Of a DNA stretch of 7,480 bases, positions 1 to 6,052 are shown piece by piece. The translations under genes were made by a program, and so were the position numbers. The notes under the pieces are model-generated. The model did no database searches. It had not been told where the DNA came from and was given only the letters and a program-made list of their open reading frames with translations. Origin of the DNA: a bacterium CG2_30_54_10 (GTDB lineage: Bacteria > Muiribacteriota > Ozemobacteria > Ozemobacterales > Ozemobacteraceae); the NCBI GenBank assembly GCA_001872985.1, contig MNYA01000323.1:1-7480 (forward strand), given 5' to 3'. The first letter of the stretch is position 1; each line of letters starts with the position of its first letter.

Positions 1-2
1 AA

Positions 3-341
3 ACCGTATTACATATATTGAGGTTCGGCGAACAATACGCCGCCGGCAAAAAACTTCCTGAAGATTTCCAGGATGAGAAGGAGTTGCTCATGGCCATGGA
101 AGAAATGAAAAGGGTCAACGCCGACGAACGGCTGCGGGCCATCCTCGAACAGCGCGAGAAGGAAGAACACATCCGCGTCACCGCCCTCCACGAAGCCGAG
201 CGTCGCGGCATCGAGAAGGGCATTGAGAAGGGCATTGAGAAAGGCCGCAAGGAAGGCTTCGAGAAAGGCCGCAAGGAAGGCTTCGAGGAAGGTCTCAAAA
301 AGGGCGTCGCGAAGGGCCGCAAGGAGGTTCGTGGAAAATAG
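3..341 (+). CDS. PD-(D/E)XK nuclease family transposase (Rpn/TIGR01784-like), 3' end only
   Basis: This is the C-terminal 112 residues of a gene whose reading frame is open to the left window edge, so the nuclease domain lies outside. The tail has the look of the Rpn / PDDEXK-family transposase group: a charged helical region (ELLMAMEEMKRVNADERLRAI, then REKEEH and LHEAERRG) followed by runs of G-[IRF]-[EK]-[KE]. Known members are recombination-promoting nucleases, and some act as anti-phage toxin-antitoxin genes. The terminal repeat is built from 12-bp units. The stop is TAG at 339-341. A TTG at 18 is simply internal to the longer frame and is not a real start. An ATG at 90 with a good Shine-Dalgarno is a possible internal start (separate entry). 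The family call rests on the C-terminal style alone, without the catalytic residues, so it is probable, not certain. Confidence 0.72.
   Translation, partial: TVLHILRFGEQYAAGKKLPEDFQDEKELLMAMEEMKRVNADERLRAILEQREKEEHIRVTALHEAERRGIEKGIEKGIEKGRKEGFEKGRKEGFEEGLKKGVAKGRKEVRGK
78..92 (+). promoter_or_regulatory. Possible internal ribosome binding site and start inside the Rpn-like gene
   Basis: AAGGAG at 78-83 lies 6 nt before an in-frame ATG at 90. Initiation here would give an 83-residue protein (90-341) made only of the C-terminal helical and repeat region. Rpn genes in Escherichia coli are known to encode a separately translated C-terminal protein (RpnS) that blocks the full-length toxin. The AAGGAG also simply encodes part of Glu-Lys-Glu, so a chance match is possible. 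Confidence 0.35.
207..326 (+). repeat. Ten tandem 12-bp coding repeats (G-x-E/K-K/E)
   Basis: From 207 to 326 the sequence is ten consecutive 12-bp units, each starting with GGC or GGT and encoding Gly-x-[Glu/Lys/Ala]-[Lys/Glu]. Units 219-230 and 231-242 differ by one base. The 24-bp blocks at 240-263 and 264-287 are identical, which points to recent duplication by slippage or recombination. The protein product is a highly charged tail with a four-residue period, typical of the C-termini of this nuclease/transposase family. Confidence 0.9.
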
Positions 342-396
342 TAAACGGCGATTATCCGGAATTTGCTGGCGAAGGGCTTCTTCCCTGCCCTGAGCA

Positions 397-1032
<636 letters not shown>

Positions 1033-1035
1033 TTA

Positions 1036-1055
1036 CCATCGATTATATTCGATGG
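1036..1055. repeat. Perfect inverted repeat, 7-bp arms, 6-bp spacer
   Basis: CCATCGA at 1036-1042 and TCGATGG at 1049-1055 are exact reverse complements around the AT-rich spacer TTATAT. The element sits just outside the dehydratase remnant, in the region before the tubulin-like gene. It could be an operator for a dimeric regulator or a small hairpin. There is no T-run on either side to make it a terminator. Confidence 0.5.
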
Positions 1056-1225
1056 GCAATCCGAATGGTGGTCTGGCCTGATTGGGAAACTTTGGTGAGC
1101 AACTTCCTTGAGCGAGGGCCTAAACTCCGCATCGACACTGGTTAACTTGATAGATCCTGACAGAAATGCCTCAGGAACCCGTACCAGACCGTATAGTGAG
1201 AATTGCTGAATTTTGAGAAGTTACC
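1056..1225. other. Intergenic stretch without a recognisable gene
   Basis: No reading frame with a start codon and protein-like content is visible on either strand. One minus-strand frame stays open across about 1017-1209 but lacks ATG, GTG or TTG and matches no family I know. A weak inverted repeat (TCCTGA 1155-1160, TCAGGA 1171-1176) is the only other structure seen. The stretch lies upstream of the main promoter and could hold regulator sites. Confidence 0.5.
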
Positions 1226-1255
1226 TTGACACCATCCCTGGGAGATGGCTATACT
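1226..1255 (+). promoter_or_regulatory. Sigma-70-type promoter for the tubulin-like gene
   Basis: A perfect -35 box TTGACA (1226-1231) and a -10 box TATACT (1250-1255, one mismatch from TATAAT) are separated by 18 bp. Transcription would start near 1262, leaving a leader of about 29 nt before the ATG at 1291. This makes a start codon upstream of the promoter (TTG at 1213 in the same frame) untenable if the promoter is real. Confidence 0.72.
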
Positions 1256-1280
1256 TCCCCTTATATTTTCGGGTAGAATC

Positions 1281-1285
1281 GGGGG
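1281..1285 (+). promoter_or_regulatory. Weak ribosome binding site for the tubulin-like gene
   Basis: A GGGGG run lies 5 nt before ATG 1291. It is a poor Shine-Dalgarno, but it is the only purine-rich patch in the short leader at the right distance. Confidence 0.4.
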
Positions 1286-1290
1286 CGTTA

Positions 1291-4200
1291 ATGAGTGTCA
1301 ATTTCGAACAACGAATTGCGTTGAATCCGGCGCTGATAGTCGGCCTGGGCGGCACCGGTAAAAAGGTTCTGATCAATTTCAAGGAAGCCTTCCTGAACAG
1401 CCCCTCGATCAAAAAAGCGTTTTCCCAGGCTGGCCAGAAGCCCGCCCTTCCTGATTTCATCGATCTGTTTTGCATTGATACCGATCTTTTCGATGCCCGC
1501 GAGCATGAAAAGACCGAGGGCGCACGGCTCCGTGAAGAAGAATACCACCAGATCAATATCCAGAACGCCAATCAGATAACCGGTAATCTCGACACGGAAA
1601 CCTACTCTTACCTGAACCAGTGGTTTCCCGTGAAACTCAAAAACCATATCGGTCAAATCAGCCAGGGTGCCCATCAGTTCAGGTTCACCGGGCGTTTCGG
1701 GCTGTTCGTCGATCTGCAGAAAATCTACCAGCAGCTCAAATCCAAAATCAGCAAGATAATGGCCCGGAAAAACGTCAACCAGGATGATCTGATCGTTCCA
1801 ATCACCAATAAGCAAGGGCAGATCCTTACCCCCGAATTCTACGTCATCGGCTCCTTGTGCGGCGGCTCGGGGGCCGGGATGTTCCTCGACATCGCTTACC
1901 TTCTGAAGATGGCCTATTACCAGCTATCCGGCGGAAAAGGGAAGCCCGCGATGGCCGGAATTCAACTGACCCCCGAGGCGTTCAGCCAGATCGCGATCGA
2001 TCCGAACGTCAATGCCACGGGGCGCCTTGAAGCCAACGGTTATGCTTCCCTTGTCGAGCTTTTTTATTTCATGTCGAAAGAAAAGTTTTCCCCCAGCAAG
2101 ACCGCGAAAGACATCCTCAACCAGGATCGTCGGAACAAGTTCATGGTCAACTTCGGCCCTCTCGGCAAAAGCCATGACAGCACAACATTCGGAAGCATTT
2201 GCGAAGAGGCGCCTTTCGATCAGGTCTACCTCCTTGGAACCAACGGCCTCGATGACCTTCCAACCTACAGCAGTATCGCTGCCGAGTTCGTGTTCGCGAA
2301 GCTGGCCACTGATTTACGACAGGCCCAGAATAGCATGCTCGACAACGCATCCCAGATTCTTGGCCAGGGAAGCTCCGACCTCGAGGGGAAGCAACTGAAA
2401 TGCTTCAGCACCGCCGGTTTCAAAAGTTTCCATTACCCACTCGACGTAATCAGCGATCTGTTCACCTACAAACTCTCCATGGATCTCACTTATTGGCTCA
2501 AACTTTCCTCCGGAAAAATCCTCATCGATTCGATGGTGGACAGCTTCATTCAGTCCGATCCGGGGCGACTCGATCTCTCGCCCGAAGGACTTCTCGAACT
2601 GGGCAAGAAAATCATTCCTCGCGCCCAATACTGGGACAACCCCCAATTTCACACATCGCGCACCGATGCCGCTCAGCAGCCCCACGAGAGCGCCACGGCC
2701 TACATCCTTCGAAAGATCGACGAGATGGAGCGGGTCAAGGTTAAAAAGGACGACATTCGCGCTCGGGTCAAAGTCAGTTTTGAAAAGGCTGCGATCGATG
2801 CCGGCCGTTACCTCAAAGAACGAGTCATCGAGATAATCAACGACCCTGACCAGGGCGCCTTGATAGCCATCGATTTCCTCGTCGCCTTCGATAAGTATCT
2901 ATCCCGTTACCCCCGGGAAGTCCTTTTCCGAAAAGAAGAAGAGATCAAAAACCGCCAGCTCAAAGACCAGCGCGAATACGTCACCGGAAAAGATGCCCTG
3001 GTTGCCAAGCTGAGCTCCTTATTCGGCTTGGGCGGAAAGCTTCTCGAACTGGGGACCCTCTTTTCGCTGACTGACATCCGCGAGGAATACAGCAAGCTCG
3101 AAAAAAAGGCCAACGAAGCCGTGGACATGGAGTTCGAGGTTTTCTGCATGACCGCGGTTCGCGATTTTCTGAAATTCCTCGGGGTTCAGGCACAAAATAT
3201 CAAAAAGCAGGTCGAGGAGTTCGCTCGTAAGCTTGACTCTATCGCCAAGAACGGGTTCATCGCACGGTCCTACGAGAACTGCCTCGAGGGCATCAAACCA
3301 TATTCAACCGTCCAGAAGTTCGTCGGAACCTTCATTTTCGAGGAACGCGATACCGGGCCTTATTACAAATTTCTCCTCGGAGAACTTTCCAACAACGATA
3401 TCGAACGATCTTTTCTGACTCGGATAAACCTCGGGAAAAACTGGGACGGTTATACCAACCCGGAGAGCGATTCGCTTGAAACCGATATCGTCAACTACTG
3501 TCGGGAAGTCATTTCCAAGCGGATGCTCGGCGGAATTGAAGAGTTCATCCAATGGAAAGACACCGCCCGGAAGGGTTTCAAGAAAAGCCTGATCGAAAGC
3601 ATGATGAACCAGTCCACTCCGCTGCTGACTATCAACGATCGTGGGAACAATCAGCCGGCCCGCATGAACATCGTTACTCTCGGAATCGCCGACGAAAACA
3701 GTCAGCTTGCCGGCGAAATTCGCGAGAGTCTATTGAAGGGCGGTCTTGGCATCACCATCGCCCCAACGCGCAACCCGTTTTCGATAAGCCTTGTACAAAC
3801 TCTCCACGGAATCTGCCCCTACAACCTCAGTTCCATCACACAGTGGCACAGCCTTTATCGCAAGAACAATCCCCGCATCAGTTGTCATTCGATTCTGACT
3901 AACGATGGGTATCCGGTTCTCTGGTCGAGTTATGGCTTGATTCCGGCGAAAACACTCGAACAGCTTTATCTGGTCTACGTCCTGCTTCGGTATGAGCTAC
4001 ACGCCGATGCCGAAAAGAGCAAGCACGGCATTGAGTACAACCCAGAGTTGGTGCAGTTCGAGCTTCATTTCCAGCAGGACAAACCACAGCCGATTGGCCG
4101 AACGGTGTCGGAATTGTTCGATTACCTCAAGAATAACACCATGGGCATCTACCTCATCAACACCATCTACAAGGAATACTGGCAGGGTCTTCCCTTTCCC

Positions 4201-4446
4201 CAGAAAAACGCCATCGTTAAGAAATTCCTTCCGATGTTCAATGAAAAAGTCAAGGGCATCGAAGGATCCATCGAGCAGGAAATCCGCTCCAATCACGAGG
4301 TTGCGGCTTCCAGCGATGAACTGCTTTCCATCAAGCGAGGCATTCAGAGAATCCTGGCCGATATCGACGAACAGTTCGAAAAGATTTTGAGTCAGCGCCC
4401 CCAGGAAATTGTGACAGGAAGGCCGGCAGCCGGCCGAAGTGAGTAG
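1291..4446 (+). CDS. Large tubulin/FtsZ-superfamily protein (tubulin-like, FtsZ-like family 2 type)
   Basis: A 1051-residue protein of the tubulin-like (Tubulin_2-type) group, expected to bind GTP and possibly polymerise in the cytoplasm. Near the N-terminus, ALIVGLGGTGKKVL (residues 14-27) is the first nucleotide-binding loop. FCIDTD (60-65) is a likely following loop. SLCGGSGAGMFLD (188-200) corresponds to the tubulin/FtsZ signature GGGTGSG, with the third G replaced by S and T replaced by G/A-type small residues. NATGRLEANGYASLVEL (241-257) resembles the base-contacting helix, with N249 a candidate guanine contact. The remaining 700 or more residues are soluble, charged and largely helical, with no membrane segment seen; they make the protein over twice the length of FtsZ. 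I chose ATG 1291 over TTG 1213 because a strong promoter lies between them and the family-like sequence begins only after 1291. The following vWA and GTPase genes match the gene set known for this family. The function in membrane remodelling is a published prediction, not demonstrated. Confidence 0.88.
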   Translation: MSVNFEQRIALNPALIVGLGGTGKKVLINFKEAFLNSPSIKKAFSQAGQKPALPDFIDLFCIDTDLFDAREHEKTEGARLREEEYHQINIQNANQITGNLDTETYSYLNQWFPVKLKNHIGQISQGAHQFRFTGRFGLFVDLQKIYQQLKSKISKIMARKNVNQDDLIVPITNKQGQILTPEFYVIGSLCGGSGAGMFLDIAYLLKMAYYQLSGGKGKPAMAGIQLTPEAFSQIAIDPNVNATGRLEANGYASLVELFYFMSKEKFSPSKTAKDILNQDRRNKFMVNFGPLGKSHDSTTFGSICEEAPFDQVYLLGTNGLDDLPTYSSIAAEFVFAKLATDLRQAQNSMLDNASQILGQGSSDLEGKQLKCFSTAGFKSFHYPLDVISDLFTYKLSMDLTYWLKLSSGKILIDSMVDSFIQSDPGRLDLSPEGLLELGKKIIPRAQYWDNPQFHTSRTDAAQQPHESATAYILRKIDEMERVKVKKDDIRARVKVSFEKAAIDAGRYLKERVIEIINDPDQGALIAIDFLVAFDKYLSRYPREVLFRKEEEIKNRQLKDQREYVTGKDALVAKLSSLFGLGGKLLELGTLFSLTDIREEYSKLEKKANEAVDMEFEVFCMTAVRDFLKFLGVQAQNIKKQVEEFARKLDSIAKNGFIARSYENCLEGIKPYSTVQKFVGTFIFEERDTGPYYKFLLGELSNNDIERSFLTRINLGKNWDGYTNPESDSLETDIVNYCREVISKRMLGGIEEFIQWKDTARKGFKKSLIESMMNQSTPLLTINDRGNNQPARMNIVTLGIADENSQLAGEIRESLLKGGLGITIAPTRNPFSISLVQTLHGICPYNLSSITQWHSLYRKNNPRISCHSILTNDGYPVLWSSYGLIPAKTLEQLYLVYVLLRYELHADAEKSKHGIEYNPELVQFELHFQQDKPQPIGRTVSELFDYLKNNTMGIYLINTIYKEYWQGLPFPQKNAIVKKFLPMFNEKVKGIEGSIEQEIRSNHEVAASSDELLSIKRGIQRILADIDEQFEKILSQRPQEIVTGRPAAGRSE
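4421..4435 (+). repeat. Short GC-rich hairpin at the 3' end of the tubulin-like gene
   Basis: GGCCGG (4421-4426), CAG, CCGGCC (4430-4435) forms a perfect 6-bp stem with a 3-nt loop inside the last codons (GRPAAGRSE). No T-run follows, so it is not a canonical intrinsic terminator. It could protect the upstream message end or be chance in GC-rich coding sequence. Confidence 0.35.
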
Positions 4447-4621
4447 CGCATCTTGTATGGGTGTAACAATTGAGACTTGAGACTGTCTTGGAATATCCGA
4501 AAAGTGGCGAAGGATTTCGTACCTCCGTTGCCGCGAATGGAAACCGCAGCCGCTTTGGGCCGCCACTTGGCGCGAAGGTCACACCCTCTTGTATTTTTGA
4601 GTTGATGCCAAGTAGCGTCCA
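4447..4621 (+). other. Intergenic leader with two competing inverted repeats
   Basis: This 175-bp gap separates the tubulin-like gene from the small membrane gene. AAGTGGCG (4503-4510) can pair with CGCCACTT (4561-4568), while the overlapping ACTTGGC (4565-4571) can instead pair with GCCAAGT (4607-4613), close to the ATG at 4622. A 7-bp tandem duplication TTGAGAC lies at 4470-4483. No convincing promoter or terminator was seen. Any regulatory role of the pairing is speculative. Confidence 0.3.
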
Positions 4622-4876
4622 ATGGTACAGGTAAGCCCATCGAAGGGCACAATCAGTATCAAAGCAGGTTGGATATTTTTCACCATCATCTGCTTGATCG
4701 TGTTTCCGCTCCTGTTCGCCTATGTTCCCAACGCAGGCTTGAACTGGTATGAGATCGGGGTTGGAATTGTCGTCGCTGTCGTGGTGGATATCTGGGTGCT
4801 CGGAGCTCCCCCCCCGGCCGTGCTGGGGGCGGTGTTGATCGGGGCCGTGGTTTTTCTCGTCAAAGTGCTTAGATGA
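4622..4876 (+). CDS. Small protein with three predicted membrane segments, in tubulin-like/vWA locus
   Basis: An 84-residue, strongly hydrophobic protein. Predicted membrane helices are about residues 16-35, 43-60 and 65-80, with a GAPPP turn between the second and third and a short basic end (KVLR). It is not a family I recognise. The start is well fixed: an in-frame TAG sits only 9 bp upstream (4613-4615), although no clear Shine-Dalgarno is visible. Its first 13 residues (MVQVSPSKGTISI) share a pattern with the start of the next protein, so the two may dock on the same partner or derive from a common module. The third helix is preceded in the DNA by eight consecutive C bases (4808-4815), a possible slippage site. 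It lies 30 bp before the vWA gene and is probably co-transcribed with it. A role as membrane anchor of the system is inference. Confidence 0.75.
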   Translation: MVQVSPSKGTISIKAGWIFFTIICLIVFPLLFAYVPNAGLNWYEIGVGIVVAVVVDIWVLGAPPPAVLGAVLIGAVVFLVKVLR

Positions 4877-4906
4877 ATTCCCAATTTGAATCAAGTCAGG
4901 CAACCA

Positions 4907-5941
4907 ATGGTTGAGGTTGCCCCGCAGCGTGCTGAGATCTCGATCCATTACTGGAAGTATCTATCGTTCATCGCCATAGTTCTCCTGGCGGGAGCATTTT
5001 GGTTCTGGCGGGCCATGGGTTCGAGATGGGGGGCCAACAACTCCACCATGGAGAATCTGCGGCCCTATTTTGGCGCCGGCACCCGCGCCCCGGCTGCGGC
5101 AAAGCAGGAAGACAATCTCGTAGAGGCTCTCCGCATCCACCGGATTGAGAAAATCGGGGGAAAGCGCTTCGTTGTGCTGTTTTCGGCGACGAATGACAAG
5201 GGAGACCCGGTGGCCATAGTACAGCCTGGAGATGTTTCCATCGCAGTTGGAGACGCATCCGGGACGAAGGTTCCGGCCACCGTCGAGAAGGTCACCCCGC
5301 TGCACGGGATCGACCGCTGGGGGGAAAGAGCCTTTTTTTCCTGTGTTCTTGACTGGTCCGGAAGCATGTGGGTAACGGATCTTGAAGCCCAGAAGAGCGA
5401 TTACAGCGCATTTCTCAGCGGTCTGAGTCTTCCCTTTGCCGGAGCCGTGTTCAAGTTCAACTCATCAGTAGAAAGACTCATTGGGCTCACCTCGAGCACA
5501 GCCATCCTCGAAAATGCCATAAAGATGGACATTTCCCAGGGAAGCACCGCCTTGTACAACTGCATTGATGAAGGGATTACCCAAATTGAACCCAAACCCC
5601 ACTTGCTTTTCGAGCTGTTGACAACCGACGGAAACGACAACGCCAGCAATAAAAGCCTTGACGATGTCCTTCGGCGGGCCAGGCAGAAAGAGGTCTCCCT
5701 TTTCGTGCTCGGGTTCGGCTGGGTCAATATTGACGTCCTCAAACAGCTTGCCGAAGAAACCGATGGATACTACGTTTACGTTCCCGACAGCAGCGATCTT
5801 CGCAATTTTTTCACAAGGCTTGCCTCTATCGTGAATAATGTCCAAGTGGCTGAATTCGTCACCTCTACCGATTTTGAGCGACCGGCCTCAATCGATCTTA
5901 CCGTTCATGTAGGCGTGAAAACCTTGAAGCGGAGCCGCTAA
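4907..5941 (+). CDS. Membrane-anchored von Willebrand factor A domain protein with intact MIDAS
   Basis: A 344-residue protein. Residues 1-13 carry the MVEVAPQRAEISI signature, about 17-35 form a single membrane helix, and 36-75 are a low-complexity linker. About 76-135 is a beta-rich segment (RFVVLFSATNDKGDPV, then VQPGDVSIAVGD) like the domain that precedes vWA in VWFA-related proteins. The vWA fold runs from about 143 to 310, with the metal-binding MIDAS residues D149-W-S151-G-S153, T214 (in GSTALYN) and D241 (in TTDGNDN). An intact MIDAS suggests metal-dependent binding of a protein partner. I chose ATG 4907 over the in-frame TTG at 4886 because it has a modest CAGG patch 6 nt upstream and because its N-terminus then aligns with that of the small membrane protein. 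A vWA protein is a known partner of this tubulin-like family. Whether the domain faces the cytoplasm or periplasm cannot be settled; basic residues occur on both sides of the helix. Confidence 0.88.
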   Translation: MVEVAPQRAEISIHYWKYLSFIAIVLLAGAFWFWRAMGSRWGANNSTMENLRPYFGAGTRAPAAAKQEDNLVEALRIHRIEKIGGKRFVVLFSATNDKGDPVAIVQPGDVSIAVGDASGTKVPATVEKVTPLHGIDRWGERAFFSCVLDWSGSMWVTDLEAQKSDYSAFLSGLSLPFAGAVFKFNSSVERLIGLTSSTAILENAIKMDISQGSTALYNCIDEGITQIEPKPHLLFELLTTDGNDNASNKSLDDVLRRARQKEVSLFVLGFGWVNIDVLKQLAEETDGYYVYVPDSSDLRNFFTRLASIVNNVQVAEFVTSTDFERPASIDLTVHVGVKTLKRSR

Positions 5942-5968
5942 GGCGCTGGGGGCCAAGGCGCCAAGGCC

Positions 5969-6016
5969 CTAAGGCGGTTGGCTTCTAAGGTGGTTGGCTG
6001 CTAAGTGGCCAAGGCG
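5969..6016. repeat. Three 16-bp tandem repeats between vWA and GTPase genes
   Basis: CTAAGGCGGTTGGCTT (5969-5984) and CTAAGGTGGTTGGCTG (5985-6000) match at 14 of 16 positions. A third, diverged unit begins CTAAGTGG at 6001-6016. Flanking sequence (5951-5968 and 6008-6024) is made of related CCAAGGCG / GGCAAGGCG words. The whole gap resembles the AAGGCG-rich intergenic simple repeats seen in several bacterial lineages. It is non-coding: the vWA stop lies before it and the GTPase frame meets a TAA at 6002-6004. Confidence 0.75.
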
Positions 6017-6052
6017 GCAAGGCGCAAAAGCCGGCAAGACGTCAAGAGAATT

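Noticed and set aside
1155..1176. Inverted repeat TCCTGA/TCAGGA with a 10-bp spacer
   Set aside because: Only 6-bp arms and no supporting context; expected by chance in a stretch this long.
4470..4496. Possible promoter TTGAGA ... GAATAT before the small membrane gene
   Set aside because: The spacing is 15 bp and both boxes are weak; not better than chance.
3997..4948. Two long minus-strand frames (189 and 205 codons) across the end of the tubulin-like gene and the following gap
   Set aside because: They mirror confident plus-strand genes and lack protein family features.
5950..5969. GGGCC/GGCCC hairpin after the vWA stop as a terminator
   Set aside because: Five-base stem, large loop, no T-run; it is part of the repetitive AAGGCG-rich stretch.
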